A stretch of DNA of 64,000 bases, taken from assembly GCF_000512915.1 (NCBI RefSeq), contig NZ_CP007034.1, positions 2,232,001 through 2,296,000 on the forward strand, written 5' to 3'. Positions 1 to 8,452 of this stretch are shown piece after piece. Source of the DNA: Barnesiella viscericola DSM 18177 (lineage in GTDB: Bacteria; Bacteroidota; Bacteroidia; Bacteroidales; Barnesiellaceae). The translations under genes and the position numbers were made by a program. The notes below the pieces were generated by a model, which was not told the DNA's origin, searched no databases, and saw only the letters and a list, made by a program, of their open reading frames with translations. The first letter of the stretch is position 1; each line of letters begins with the position of its first letter.

Positions 1-10
1 TTATCTTCTA

Positions 11-182
11 CAAAGATAGTGAAAGGCGAGAGCCGTGGCAAACGGAAACGGAGTTTTCAAGTTTGACAAGGCCGAGCCGCCTCCTGTCTTCTACAAAGAT
101 AGTGAAAGGCGAGAGTAATGGCAAGCGGGGAGCGAAGTTTTCGAGTAGAACTCGGTCGGGCCGCAGCCTCTCCATGCCTCTC
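11..182 (-). repeat. Head-to-tail pair of promoter-bearing intergenic repeats (copies A and B)
   Basis: Two related units, about 11-90 and 91-182, read leftward. Each ends in TCGCCTTTCACTATCTTTG (minus strand) and begins near a GC-rich block related to GAGGCGGCTCGG. Copy A has a -7 box TATCTTTG at 11-18 and a -33 box TTTG at 39-42, 20 bases apart. Copy B has TATCTTTG at 94-101 and CTTG at 122-125, again 20 apart. They lie beyond the frr terminator and point at whatever gene is left of the window. There is no gene in 1-260. Confidence 0.75.
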
Positions 183-196
183 GGGTGGCAGAAGGA

Positions 197-234
197 TAAA
201 AGCAGAGGGCCTCCGGCATGAACCGAAAGCCCTC
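197..234 (-). terminator. Terminator after frr
   Basis: On the minus strand, a GAGGGC...GCCCTC stem (205-216 with 223-234, some G-T pairs) is followed by TGCTTTTATC. It lies just past the frr stop, so it probably ends the pyrH-frr transcript. Confidence 0.7.
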
Positions 235-260
235 GAATCTGTTTTTGCGAAATCGGCCGT

Positions 261-821
261 TTATACGGTGAGAATCTCTTTCTCCTTCTCGGCAAAGATA
301 TCGTCGATTTTCTTCATGTATTTGTCGTGGAGTTTTTGAGCCGAGGCTTCACCGTCTTTGGCTACATCTTCGGCCATACCCTCTTTTTGAGCCTTTTTCA
401 AGGCGTCGATGACATCACGGCGGGCATTGCGCACACTCACCTTGGCATTCTCGGCCTCCTGTTTCGACTGTTTCACGAGAGCCTTGCGCCGCTCTTCGGT
501 CAACGGGGGAATGGAGAGGCGGATAATCTCGCCGTTGTTCTCGGGGGTGATACCCAGCTCGGAGTCCAAGATGGCTTTCTCGATTACCTTGAACATCGAT
601 TTTTCCCACGGGGTGATTACGATGGTGCGGGCATCGGGCACCGAGATGTTGGCTACATTGGAGAGCGGAGCCTGACTGCCGTAGTAGTCGACCCGTATGC
701 CGTCGAGAATCCGCGGATTGGCTTTGCCGGCACGGATATGAGCCAGCGCCTCGTCGAGAAATTCAATGGCCATGGTCATCTTTTCTTCGGCCGTGTTGAG
801 ATATGTTTTTACGTCGTCCAT
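261..821 (-). CDS. frr: Ribosome recycling factor
   Basis: This 186-residue protein has the full length and charged three-helix-bundle composition of ribosome recycling factor. With EF-G it splits the post-termination ribosome in the cytoplasm. The N-terminal half carries the conserved stretch around [14 protein letters not shown], and the C-terminal third has the Arg/Lys-rich helix ([17 protein letters not shown]). The gene follows pyrH with a 79-base gap, the usual bacterial pair, and is closed by a terminator. Nothing is missing. The identification is secure. Confidence 0.97.
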   Translation of the reverse strand: MDDVKTYLNTAEEKMTMAIEFLDEALAHIRAGKANPRILDGIRVDYYGSQAPLSNVANISVPDARTIVITPWEKSMFKVIEKAILDSELGITPENNGEIIRLSIPPLTEERRKALVKQSKQEAENAKVSVRNARRDVIDALKKAQKEGMAEDVAKDGEASAQKLHDKYMKKIDDIFAEKEKEILTV

Positions 822-900
822 AATAAGTAAGGTTGAAATGTTTCTATTAGTTTGGTGAACAAATGTACTCTTTTTTTCAGGAATGGCAAAGGGCGCGCTC

Positions 901-1611
901 TTAATATACCAGGGTCCCTATGTTTTCGCCCGACATCACCTTTTTCAAGTTGCCTACGGTATCCATGTCGAACACGATGATGGGCAGGTGGTTCTCCTTG
1001 CAGAGGGTCGTGGCCGTGAGGTCCATTACTTTCAGCCCTCGGGTATAGATTTCGTCGTAGCTGATTTTGTCGAATTTCACCGCCGTGGGATCCTTCTCGG
1101 GATCGGCCGTATAGATGCCGTCGACGCGGGTCCCTTTGAGCATGACGTCGGCCTCGATTTCGATACCCCGCAGGGCCGAGCCGGTGTCGGTGGTGAAGAA
1201 GGGGTTGCCCGTGCCGCACGAGATGATGGCGATTTCGCCCCGCTGCATGGCTTCGATGGCCTTCCATTTGCTGTAATGTTCGCCGATGGGAAACATGTTG
1301 ATGGCCGTGAATACCCGCGCCTTCTGACCTACCTTTTCGAGAGCCGAACTCAGAGCCAAGCTGTTGATGACCGTGGCGAGCATGCCCATCTGGTCGCCCT
1401 TGACCCGGTCGACTCCCTGGGTGGTTCCGCTCAGTCCACGGAAGATGTTTCCCCCGCCGATCACGATGCCGATTTCGATGCCCATCTCGGCAATCTCTTT
1501 GATTTGGGTGGCATATTCGTTGACTCTCTTTTCGTCGATGCCATACTGCTTTTCGCCCATGAGCGACTCACCGCTCAGTTTCAAAAGGATTCGTTTGTAT
1601 TGGTTACTCAT
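901..1611 (-). CDS. pyrH: UMP kinase
   Basis: Uridylate kinase phosphorylates UMP to UDP in pyrimidine nucleotide synthesis. Visible motifs of the amino-acid-kinase fold are KLSGE near residues 11-15, GGGNIFRG in the first third, and [11 protein letters not shown] and [10 protein letters not shown] in the second half. The frame stays open upstream to 1650, but I start at the ATG at 1611 ([10 protein letters not shown]), because this matches the family N-terminus and gives 236 residues. A -7 box at 1638-1645 would leave a leader of about 20 bases. It is the promoter-proximal gene of pyrH-frr. Confidence 0.96.
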   Translation of the reverse strand: MSNQYKRILLKLSGESLMGEKQYGIDEKRVNEYATQIKEIAEMGIEIGIVIGGGNIFRGLSGTTQGVDRVKGDQMGMLATVINSLALSSALEKVGQKARVFTAINMFPIGEHYSKWKAIEAMQRGEIAIISCGTGNPFFTTDTGSALRGIEIEADVMLKGTRVDGIYTADPEKDPTAVKFDKISYDEIYTRGLKVMDLTATTLCKENHLPIIVFDMDTVGNLKKVMSGENIGTLVY

Positions 1612-1637
1612 AACTGTCTGGTTGTTCGTTGATTTTT

Positions 1638-1645
1638 CAAAAATA
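1638..1645 (-). promoter_or_regulatory. -7 box for pyrH-frr
   Basis: Minus-strand TATTTTTG matches TAnnTTTG, about 27 bases upstream of the pyrH ATG. No clear -33 box was found at the standard distance. Confidence 0.5.
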
Positions 1646-1739
1646 CACAAATTTTGTTATTCTCTGAATTTTGAACCGATAAAAGTCGAGGTTTCGTTTT
1701 TTTAGGTCTCTCTTTGCCGATATTCCGCCAACGAATCAC

Positions 1740-1747
1740 TATCTTTG
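1740..1747 (+). promoter_or_regulatory. -7 box for the TPR gene at 1774
   Basis: TATCTTTG. A possible -33 TTTG lies at 1713-1716, with a slightly long spacer of 23. Transcription would start near 1753, which favours the ATG at 1774 over the one at 1762. Confidence 0.6.
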
Positions 1748-1773
1748 TAAATCTGTCAAAAATGGTTAAGCAT

Positions 1774-2667
1774 ATGGACAAGAGGCAAATAATAGGTATT
1801 ATTCTGGCGTGTGCGATTTTTTTGCCCGCTTTGGGCGTGATGCCCTACCGCACGGTGCTGCGGAAGGCCGATGACCACTTTGTCAATGCCGAGTGGCGCG
1901 ATGCACTTGCCCTGTATGATACCTTGCTCGAACGGCGTCCTGGTCGGGTGAAGACCTATGTCGATGCCGTGGTTGCCTCGGCCATGCTTGGCGATTCTGC
2001 GGCCATCATGCGCTATGTGGTACGTTCCGAAATGCAGGGACTCTCGCTCGATTCGCTCTTCTCGGGAATCGATGCACTCTCTCGCTCCATCGGGCAGACC
2101 GGAGCCTATGAACAGGTGCTGTTGCTGGTCAAGAGCGAACAGCCGTGGTTCACCCGGGTGGCCAACAACTATCTGCTGGGTTACTACGAGTTCAGGCGTG
2201 ATGCTGAACATACGCTGGCCATTGCCGACGAACTGTTGGCGGTGATGCCCCGGCAGGTAAGCTACCTCAAATCGAAGGCCAACGCCCTGTTGCTGGCGGG
2301 GCAGAACGATTCGGCGGCTGTGGTGCAGCAGTCGATATTGCAGGTCGATTCGCTCGATTTCGATGCCAATCTCTTCCTGGGCAGCTACTATGCCGTCAAG
2401 GGGGAGGAGCGTCTCGACTCGATAGATGAGCGTTATCTCGAAACCTTGGGGCAGTCGACCCGGCCGGTTCTCCTCTATCGGGAGGAGAAGCGCGAGGTGC
2501 TCGATACCGATATTGCCCGGGCCCGTCACTATTTTACCGTTGCAATGGGGATTCGCAGCAATCGTTATCTCTCCGACCAACGGGCGCGATTGGAGGCGCT
2601 TACCGATGAATTGCCCCAAAGTGGGGGTACGACCATACCCCTGCTGAAACGGTTAAAGCAGGAATGA
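1774..2667 (+). CDS. Membrane-anchored tetratricopeptide-like protein
   Basis: About 297 residues. The N-terminus (after MDKRQIIG) is hydrophobic over roughly residues 6-22, suggesting a signal anchor or signal peptide; the remainder is helical with TPR-like periodicity (AEWRDALALYDTLLERRPG, then a long helical array). Three starts exist in frame; the -7 box at 1740 makes 1774 the best. The 3' end overlaps the convergent birA gene by 15 bases. I do not recognise an enzymatic domain; a scaffold in the cell envelope is an inference. Confidence 0.75.
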   Translation: MDKRQIIGIILACAIFLPALGVMPYRTVLRKADDHFVNAEWRDALALYDTLLERRPGRVKTYVDAVVASAMLGDSAAIMRYVVRSEMQGLSLDSLFSGIDALSRSIGQTGAYEQVLLLVKSEQPWFTRVANNYLLGYYEFRRDAEHTLAIADELLAVMPRQVSYLKSKANALLLAGQNDSAAVVQQSILQVDSLDFDANLFLGSYYAVKGEERLDSIDERYLETLGQSTRPVLLYREEKREVLDTDIARARHYFTVAMGIRSNRYLSDQRARLEALTDELPQSGGTTIPLLKRLKQE

Positions 2668-3402
2668 GACCTCTTTGAAGGCAAAGCGCCGTTCCTGACC
2701 CGATTCGGTCGTGAGTATCAGATGACCGTCGGGCTCCACTCCCGCAATCAATGCGTAAAACGTTTCGCCCTCGCTGCAATAGGGATACAGCCCGTCGTTG
2801 CGGTAGAGAGTTGTGAGGTACTCTTCGCGCAGGTTCTGGGCCGAGGTGGTGAAGGTTTGCAGGTAGCGGGTGCGGAAGGCCTCGGCGAACTGGTCGAGAA
2901 CTGCCTCGATGTCGTGGATATGCCCTGTAATCTGGAACAGCGACACGGGGTTGGGGGCATCGCTGATGAAACGCTCCTGGTTGATATTCAAACCTATACC
3001 CACAATCGAGCGGGCAAAGGTACTGCCGCTCAATACATTCTCGATGAGGATTCCCGCTATCTTCTTGTCCTCCCAATAGATATCGTTGGGCCATTTGATG
3101 GAGAAGCCCGAGGCGTATCGGTTCAGGACATCGGTTACCGCCAGCGACACGGCCTGCGAAAGCAGGAACTGCTGGTTGGCCGGGATATGCTCGGGACGGA
3201 GCAGCAGGCTGAACGTGAGGTTCTTGCCCGGTTGTGACTCCCACGAGTTGCCCCGTTGTCCGCGTCCGGCCCGTTGGGCGTCGGTGTAGACAATGTAGCC
3301 CTCGGGCAGGTGCCGGTCGGCATCGAGTTGTTGCAGATAGGTGTTGGTCGAGTCGGTCTCGGCCAGATGTTCTTTGGTGAAAATTATCTCTTTGGTTTCC
3401 AT
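2653..3402 (-). CDS. birA: Biotin--[acetyl-CoA-carboxylase] ligase
   Basis: Biotin protein ligase activates biotin as biotinyl-AMP and transfers it to the lysine of biotin carboxyl carrier protein. The catalytic core is visible: an AETDSTNTY segment at the start, the AGRGQRGNSWES biotin/ATP loop near residues 45-56, KWPNDIYWEDKKIAGIL in the middle and GIGLNIN after it. At 249 residues there is no N-terminal helix-turn-helix, so this is the class I, non-repressor form. It follows yraN by 25 bases on the same strand. Confidence 0.95.
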   Translation of the reverse strand: METKEIIFTKEHLAETDSTNTYLQQLDADRHLPEGYIVYTDAQRAGRGQRGNSWESQPGKNLTFSLLLRPEHIPANQQFLLSQAVSLAVTDVLNRYASGFSIKWPNDIYWEDKKIAGILIENVLSGSTFARSIVGIGLNINQERFISDAPNPVSLFQITGHIHDIEAVLDQFAEAFRTRYLQTFTTSAQNLREEYLTTLYRNDGLYPYCSEGETFYALIAGVEPDGHLILTTESGQERRFAFKEVSFLL

Positions 3403-3427
3403 TCCATTGTGTTTGCAGATATGAAAG

Positions 3428-3796
3428 TCAGCAGTTCAGCGGGGCCAGGAAGGCGTCTTCGATGTGCTCAATTTCAAAGTGCTCCGCGTCGCCCACCAGC
3501 GTGATGATGTCGAACCGCACCTCGAACGGTATCTGGAACAGTCGTACGTAGGCATCGGTCGCCCGCACGATGTTTTTGATTTTACGCAGGGTGACGGCCT
3601 CCTCGGGGCGCAGAAACTCGCTGTTGCGACGGGTCTTCACCTCGACTACGACGAGGGTCGTATCGCGGTAGGCCACCAGGTCGAGTTCCATCTTTCCGCT
3701 GCGCCAGTTGACGTCGCGAATGATGTAGCCCTTCGAGATGAGGTATTCGGCCGCCCGCTCCTCGCCCGATTTTCCCAACTGGTTGTGTTGTGCCAT
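3428..3796 (-). CDS. YraN family (UPF0102) endonuclease-like protein
   Basis: This 122-residue protein has the UPF0102 signature: GEERAAEYLISKGY near the start, then WR-GKMELDLVAY and VVVEVKTRR, the E-x-D-x(n)-E-V-K pattern of restriction-endonuclease-like folds. The frame is open to 3868, but MAQHNQLG at 3796 matches the family start. The cellular substrate is not established for this family. It is first in a yraN-birA unit; a weak -7 box (TATATTCG) lies at 3816-3823 on the same strand. Confidence 0.9.
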   Translation of the reverse strand: MAQHNQLGKSGEERAAEYLISKGYIIRDVNWRSGKMELDLVAYRDTTLVVVEVKTRRNSEFLRPEEAVTLRKIKNIVRATDAYVRLFQIPFEVRFDIITLVGDAEHFEIEHIEDAFLAPLNC

Positions 3797-3918
3797 AGGC
3801 TTGATTTTGGAGAAGCGAATATACGAAGATTCGGCGGGATTCGGAACAGGGGCATGGATAAAGTACAAAACGATAGGGGAAAAACGGTTTTAAATCGTTA
3901 TCTGTTCAAGAATAGTTA

Positions 3919-3926
3919 TATATTTG
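3919..3926 (+). promoter_or_regulatory. -7 box for the SIMPL gene
   Basis: TATATTTG, 35 bases before the ATG at 3962. No convincing -33 box. Confidence 0.5.
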
Positions 3927-3961
3927 TGCAGGAGTATGTCATACTTTATAATAGACAAGTT

Positions 3962-4666
3962 ATGAAAAACAAATGGATTGTACCGGCTATCATTATAGCC
4001 TTGGGCCTGTTTCTGTTGGGCCAGCGTATCGAGAGTGGTATCGTCAAGTCGAAAGAGGCTGTGCGAACGGTCTCGGTAAAAGGTCTGTCGGAGCGGGAAG
4101 TGCCGGCCGACCGGGTCATCTGGCCGTTGGTGTATAAGGAGTTGGGCAACGATCTGATTTCGATATACCGGGCGGTCAATACCAAGAATGAGATTGTAAT
4201 CGACTTCTTGAAATCGAACGGGATTCCCGAGAACGAGATTTCGGTGGCTCCCCCGAGCATCGTCGACATGCAGGCCGACCGGTACAGCAACCTCAATAAT
4301 CCCTATCGCTATAATGTCACCTCGGTTATTACCGTTTCGTCCAATCAGGTCGACAAGGTGCGCGAGCTTATCGTGAAGCAGGCCTCCCTGTTGGAGAAGG
4401 GGGTAGCCATCGTGTCGGGCGACTATCAGTATAACACGCAGTTCCTCTTTACGAAACTGAACGAACTGAAACCCGAGATGATTGCCGAGGCTACCCAGAA
4501 TGCCCGGGTGGCTGCCGAGAAGTTTGCCAAGGACTCCGACAGCAAGCTGGGCAAAATCTCTTCGGCCTATCAGGGCCAGTTCTCCATCGAGGACCGCGAT
4601 GCCAATACACCTTATTTAAAACATGTGCGCGTGGTTTCCTCGGTGGTATACTATCTGAAAGATTGA
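3962..4666 (+). CDS. SIMPL (DUF541) domain exported protein
   Basis: The 234-residue product begins with a signal anchor (KNKWIVPAIIIALGLFLLG) and continues with the SIMPL fold: RTVSVKGLSEREVPAD at about 38-53, a pattern shared by the family, and a C-terminal strand ending VVSSVVYYL. SIMPL proteins are periplasmic or membrane-tethered and poorly understood; no activity can be read from the sequence. The open frame extends upstream to 3464, across yraN, but the ATG at 3962 follows a -7 box and starts a clean signal sequence. A terminator follows. Confidence 0.88.
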   Translation: MKNKWIVPAIIIALGLFLLGQRIESGIVKSKEAVRTVSVKGLSEREVPADRVIWPLVYKELGNDLISIYRAVNTKNEIVIDFLKSNGIPENEISVAPPSIVDMQADRYSNLNNPYRYNVTSVITVSSNQVDKVRELIVKQASLLEKGVAIVSGDYQYNTQFLFTKLNELKPEMIAEATQNARVAAEKFAKDSDSKLGKISSAYQGQFSIEDRDANTPYLKHVRVVSSVVYYLKD

Positions 4667-4686
4667 AAAAGTGTGATTGAATAACC

Positions 4687-4735
4687 GGCGGAGGAGCCTG
4701 GGGTGGATAGTCTCAACGGGTTCCCTCCGCCTTTT
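4687..4735 (+). terminator. Terminator after the SIMPL gene
   Basis: GGCGGAGG (4687-4694) pairs with CCTCCGCC (4724-4731), the stem is extended inward by GAGCC with GGTTC, and TTTT follows. Confidence 0.75.
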
Positions 4736-4749
4736 AATGTAATATATGT

Positions 4750-5196
4750 ATGGCAGATGATCAAGCCAAAGATGAACAATTTATGAAGATGGCCTTGCAG
4801 GAGGCTCGGGCGGCATTCGATGCCGGCGAGATTCCGGTGGGAGCCGTCGTGGTGTGTCGGAATCGGGTGATAGCCCGGGCCCATAACCTCACCGAGCGGT
4901 TGGGCGATGTGACGGCTCATGCCGAGATGCAGGCCATAACCTCGGCAGCCGCCTCGCTGGGAGGCAAGTATCTGACCGACTGCACACTGTATGTTACCTT
5001 GGAGCCTTGCGTGATGTGTGCCGGAGCCATCGGGTGGGCCCAGTTGTCGCGTGTGGTCTTTGGCGCAAGCGATGAAAAGCGGGGATACCGGCGATTCGCT
5101 CCCGGAGCGCTGCACCCCAAGACTCAGGTCGAGCAGGGGGTGTTGGCCGACGAGTGTGCCGCCCTGATGAAGGACTTTTTTGTTAAAAAGAGATAA
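4750..5196 (+). CDS. tadA: tRNA adenosine(34) deaminase / nucleoside deaminase
   Basis: A zinc deaminase of 148 residues. The catalytic HAE (57-59) and PCVMC (86-90) supply the zinc ligands and the proton-shuttling Glu. Length and the C-terminal FFVKKR agree with TadA, which converts A34 to inosine in tRNA-Arg. A guanine- or cytosine-deaminase role is the alternative, because the families are close. The gene stands alone after a terminator and converges with the acyltransferase 10 bases away. Confidence 0.9.
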   Translation: MADDQAKDEQFMKMALQEARAAFDAGEIPVGAVVVCRNRVIARAHNLTERLGDVTAHAEMQAITSAAASLGGKYLTDCTLYVTLEPCVMCAGAIGWAQLSRVVFGASDEKRGYRRFAPGALHPKTQVEQGVLADECAALMKDFFVKKR

Positions 5197-5206
5197 TCAT
5201 TCTTGT

Positions 5207-6187
5207 TCACAGCCCGAAGCAGCGGCGCACGAGTGTCGAGGGGAATCGTTGTATCACCCGGGCGATGAGTACCGGCAGATAGACGCCCACGACGATGCTG
5301 GCGAGGTAGAGCCCCCAGTAGATAAGTTCGTGGTGTGGCAGATGTGCGTAGAGAATCCGTATGGCAATTTGAGGGAAGATACCCAACAGAAAAATCTGGA
5401 ACGTGTAGTCGCGGAACGACGAGAACAGCCGGGGAGCTACCGGTTCCAGGTTAAGAGCCAAGGCGACCGAGAACCCTATACCCGAGAGACTCAACAGCAG
5501 TTTGGGACAGTGAGGCACGAGTGTCAGCCCGGCGAAAAGGAGTATCCACACCACCAGTGCCGGTGTGCCGGCGAAATAGCGTTGCCACCCGAACCGGCAA
5601 AATAATATGCCAGCACAGAAGAAGATAAGCATATAGGCCACGTTGGAGAGGCAGAGCAACTCGATGCCGGTCGGGAAAAAGAGGTTCAGAGCGAGGCTTC
5701 CCAGTAGGAGCACTCCTATTTTGAACGGACTTGTAATCATGTATCGCAACAGCGGGTAGGCCAGCATGATGATAAAGAGAGTGGCAACGAACCACATCTC
5801 GCTCAGCGGATTACTGCCCGGATAAAGGAAACTGTCGATAAACTGGTTGGCCGACAACTCTACCGGTCGTTTCATGAACGGGGCAAAAGCCAGTTTCACG
5901 GCAAACGTGAAGAGGGTAAAGAAGAGGTAGGGTGAGCCCAATCGTTTGAGTTTATCAATCACCACATCTTTGTAGGCCAGGTTACGGCTTATCTTGGTGT
6001 GGTAGAATAGGAACCCCGAGATGAACATGAACAGCGGCATGTGAAAGCTGTATATGATCGATTCGACTGTCGCACTCACGGGCGTTGCGGGGTTTTTGAA
6101 TATTCCTGTTAAGGTGACGTGGCCGATTACGACCAGTAACATACTCCACCCTTGAAGAATTTGAAGCCAGATAATCTTTTGTTTCAT
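5207..6187 (-). CDS. Acyltransferase 3-family membrane protein
   Basis: A 326-residue integral membrane protein with about ten hydrophobic segments. The N-terminus has the family hallmark WSMLLVVIGHV (catalytic-type His in the first helix) followed by SFHMPLFMFISGFLFYHT. These enzymes O-acylate sugars of surface polysaccharides; the substrate here is unknown. No polysaccharide genes are adjacent. The start at 6187 fits the family; a TATATTTG box at 6193-6200 lies so close that the mRNA may be almost leaderless. Confidence 0.88.
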   Translation of the reverse strand: MKQKIIWLQILQGWSMLLVVIGHVTLTGIFKNPATPVSATVESIIYSFHMPLFMFISGFLFYHTKISRNLAYKDVVIDKLKRLGSPYLFFTLFTFAVKLAFAPFMKRPVELSANQFIDSFLYPGSNPLSEMWFVATLFIIMLAYPLLRYMITSPFKIGVLLLGSLALNLFFPTGIELLCLSNVAYMLIFFCAGILFCRFGWQRYFAGTPALVVWILLFAGLTLVPHCPKLLLSLSGIGFSVALALNLEPVAPRLFSSFRDYTFQIFLLGIFPQIAIRILYAHLPHHELIYWGLYLASIVVGVYLPVLIARVIQRFPSTLVRRCFGL

Positions 6188-6192
6188 ACGGG

Positions 6193-6200
6193 CAAATATA
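6193..6200 (-). promoter_or_regulatory. -7 box abutting the acyltransferase start
   Basis: Minus-strand TATATTTG. Its downstream edge is only five bases from the ATG at 6187. Confidence 0.45.
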
Positions 6201-6314
6201 GCTTTTTTTAATAAAAACATAAAAAAAGGTCTTTTATTATATGGTGTAGTTTATTCGTTTAGCTTGATCGGGAATATCCCCGTGAGTGGTTGTAAGTTAT
6301 TATTTGAGAAATAG

Positions 6315-6345
6315 TTTGCAGAGAAAAAAAGATTTCGTATCTTCG
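6315..6345 (+). promoter_or_regulatory. rpsA promoter
   Basis: TTTG at 6315-6318, a 19-base spacer, and TATCTTCG at 6338-6345. An A/T-rich leader of about 60 bases follows, with no strong Shine-Dalgarno, as is common for this phylum. Confidence 0.7.
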
Positions 6346-6409
6346 CACCGATTTTAACAGACCATATAATGTCTAACTTAGTAATCAAAAAATCAATTAT
6401 TTAATTAAC

Positions 6410-8206
6410 ATGAGTGAAGAACTGAAAAATGGCCCGGTAGAAAATTTCGACTGGGACGCCTATGAAAAAGGCGAGGTGTATGGCGACAAGAGTCGTGATG
6501 AGTTGGTAAAGACCTACGACCAATCGCTGAACACGGTAAAAGACAAAGAGGTAATCGAAGGTACGGTTATCGCCTTGAACAAACGTGAGGTAGTCGTAAA
6601 TATCGGCTACAAATCGGACGGTATCATTCCGATGAGCGAATTCCGCTACAACCCCGATTTGAAAGTGGGAGATAAAGTAGAGGTTTATATCGAAAATCAA
6701 GAAGACAAGAAAGGACAACTGGTTTTGTCGCACAAGAAAGCCCGTGCTACCCGTTCATGGGATCGCATCAACTCGGCTCTCGAAAACGACGAAGTCATCA
6801 AGGGTTATATCAAGTGTCGTACCAAGGGCGGTATGATTGTCGATGTATTTGGCATCGAAGCATTCTTGCCGGGTTCTCAAATCGACGTGAAACCTATCCG
6901 CGACTACGATGTATTCGTAGGCAAAACGATGGAATTCAAAGTTGTTAAAATCAATCAGGAATTCAAGAACGTGGTTGTTTCGCACAAGGCTCTTATCGAA
7001 GCCGAGCTCGAACAACAGAAGAAAGAGATCATCGCCAAACTCGAAAAAGGTCAGGTACTCGAAGGTACGGTCAAGAACATTACCTCTTACGGTGTATTCA
7101 TCGACCTGGGCGGCGTAGACGGTCTTATCCACATCACCGACCTCTCTTGGGGCCGTGTTTCTCACCCCGAAGAGGTGGTTTCGCTCGACCAGAAGCTCAA
7201 CGTGGTTATCCTCGACTTCGACGACGAGAAGAAACGTATCGCCCTCGGTTTGAAACAACTGCAACCGCACCCCTGGGACGCTCTCGATCCCAACCTGAAA
7301 GTGGGCGACAAGGTAAAAGGCAAAGTTGTTGTGATGGCCGATTACGGTGCATTCGTCGAAATCGCTCCGGGTGTAGAAGGTCTTATCCACGTTTCGGAAA
7401 TGTCGTGGTCGCAACACCTGCGTAGCGCTCAAGACTTCATGAAAGTGGGCGACGAGGTTGAAGCCGTAATCCTGACCCTCGACCGCGAAGAGCGCAAGAT
7501 GTCGCTGGGTATCAAACAACTCAAACCCGATCCCTGGGAAAATATCGAAGAGAAATATGCCGTGGGTTCGCGTCACCACGCCAAAGTTCGCAATTTCACC
7601 AACTTCGGTGTATTTGTTGAACTCGAAGAGGGCGTAGACGGTCTTATCCACATCTCCGACCTCTCTTGGACAAAGAAAATCAAACACCCCTCGGAGTTCA
7701 CTCAGATCGGTGCCGACATCGAAGTTCAAGTGCTCGAAATCGACAAGGAGAACCGTCGTCTCAGCCTCGGTCACAAACAACTCGAAGAGAATCCCTGGGA
7801 CGTATTCGAGAACATCTTTACCGTTGACTCGATTCACGAAGGTACAATTGTCGAGATGCTCGACAAGGGTGCCGTAATCGCATTGCCCTACGGTGTAGAA
7901 GGTTTCGCTACTCCCAAGCACCTGGTAAAACAAGATGGAACTCAGGCTCAACTCGAAGAGAAATTGCCCTTCAAGGTAATCGAATTCAACAAAGACGCCA
8001 AACGTATCATCTTGTCGCACAGCCGCATCTTCGAAGATGAAGCCAAGGCCGAAGCTAAGAAGGAATCGGCTGCCAAGAAAGCTGCCAAGAAAGCTGCTAA
8101 ATCGGAAGAAGCTATCGTAACTCCGCAAGTAGAGAAAGCTACGCTGGGTGATATCGACGCTCTGGCTGCTCTCAAAGAGAAGATGGAAGCCGAAGGCAAC
8201 AAATAA
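6410..8206 (+). CDS. rpsA: 30S ribosomal protein S1
   Basis: A 598-residue protein built of six consecutive S1 RNA-binding domains: repeated units such as GVFIDLGGVDGLIHITDLSW, then GAFVEIAPGVEGLIHVSEMSW and GVFVELEEGVDGLIHISDLSW, and a degenerate last unit (GAVIALPYGVEGFATPKHL). The tail is Ala/Lys-rich. S1 holds mRNA on the 30S subunit and matters most where Shine-Dalgarno sequences are weak. It is monocistronic, with its own promoter and a strong terminator. Confidence 0.97.
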   Translation: MSEELKNGPVENFDWDAYEKGEVYGDKSRDELVKTYDQSLNTVKDKEVIEGTVIALNKREVVVNIGYKSDGIIPMSEFRYNPDLKVGDKVEVYIENQEDKKGQLVLSHKKARATRSWDRINSALENDEVIKGYIKCRTKGGMIVDVFGIEAFLPGSQIDVKPIRDYDVFVGKTMEFKVVKINQEFKNVVVSHKALIEAELEQQKKEIIAKLEKGQVLEGTVKNITSYGVFIDLGGVDGLIHITDLSWGRVSHPEEVVSLDQKLNVVILDFDDEKKRIALGLKQLQPHPWDALDPNLKVGDKVKGKVVVMADYGAFVEIAPGVEGLIHVSEMSWSQHLRSAQDFMKVGDEVEAVILTLDREERKMSLGIKQLKPDPWENIEEKYAVGSRHHAKVRNFTNFGVFVELEEGVDGLIHISDLSWTKKIKHPSEFTQIGADIEVQVLEIDKENRRLSLGHKQLEENPWDVFENIFTVDSIHEGTIVEMLDKGAVIALPYGVEGFATPKHLVKQDGTQAQLEEKLPFKVIEFNKDAKRIILSHSRIFEDEAKAEAKKESAAKKAAKKAAKSEEAIVTPQVEKATLGDIDALAALKEKMEAEGNK

Positions 8207-8239
8207 TTGAGATGAAAATCTGAAAAAGTCTTTATACCG

Positions 8240-8275
8240 ATAGGCCGGCAATTTTGCCGGCCTATCTTGTTTTTA
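8240..8275 (+). terminator. rpsA terminator
   Basis: A perfect 11-bp stem ATAGGCCGGCA/TGCCGGCCTAT (8240-8250, 8255-8265) with a 4-base loop, then a T-rich tract. Confidence 0.9.
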
Positions 8276-8317
8276 TTACACTCATGTCCGGTAAGGCCTG
8301 TGTAAAATAAAAAGGTG

Positions 8318-8325
8318 TATCTTTG
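8318..8325 (+). promoter_or_regulatory. -7 box for rnz
   Basis: TATCTTTG, giving a leader of about 120 bases before the ATG at 8453. No clear -33 TTTG at 19-20 bases. Confidence 0.55.
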
Positions 8326-8452
8326 CCGTTGTCACGAGAGTCGCCCGACGTGAGGCAAAAGCCTCTTTGAATTGGAGAGTTGCCCGTTTTTCTCGGGGAA
8401 AATCCTATTCGACACGGGAGGCACACATCGGACAGGGACACAATAATAATGT

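Noticed and set aside
3464-3961. A 166-residue N-terminal extension of the SIMPL protein
   Set aside because: It overlaps yraN in antisense and would bury the signal anchor; the ATG at 3962 follows a -7 box.
6755-8251. A 498-residue minus-strand frame
   Set aside because: Antisense to rpsA; its repeats copy the S1 domains in reverse.
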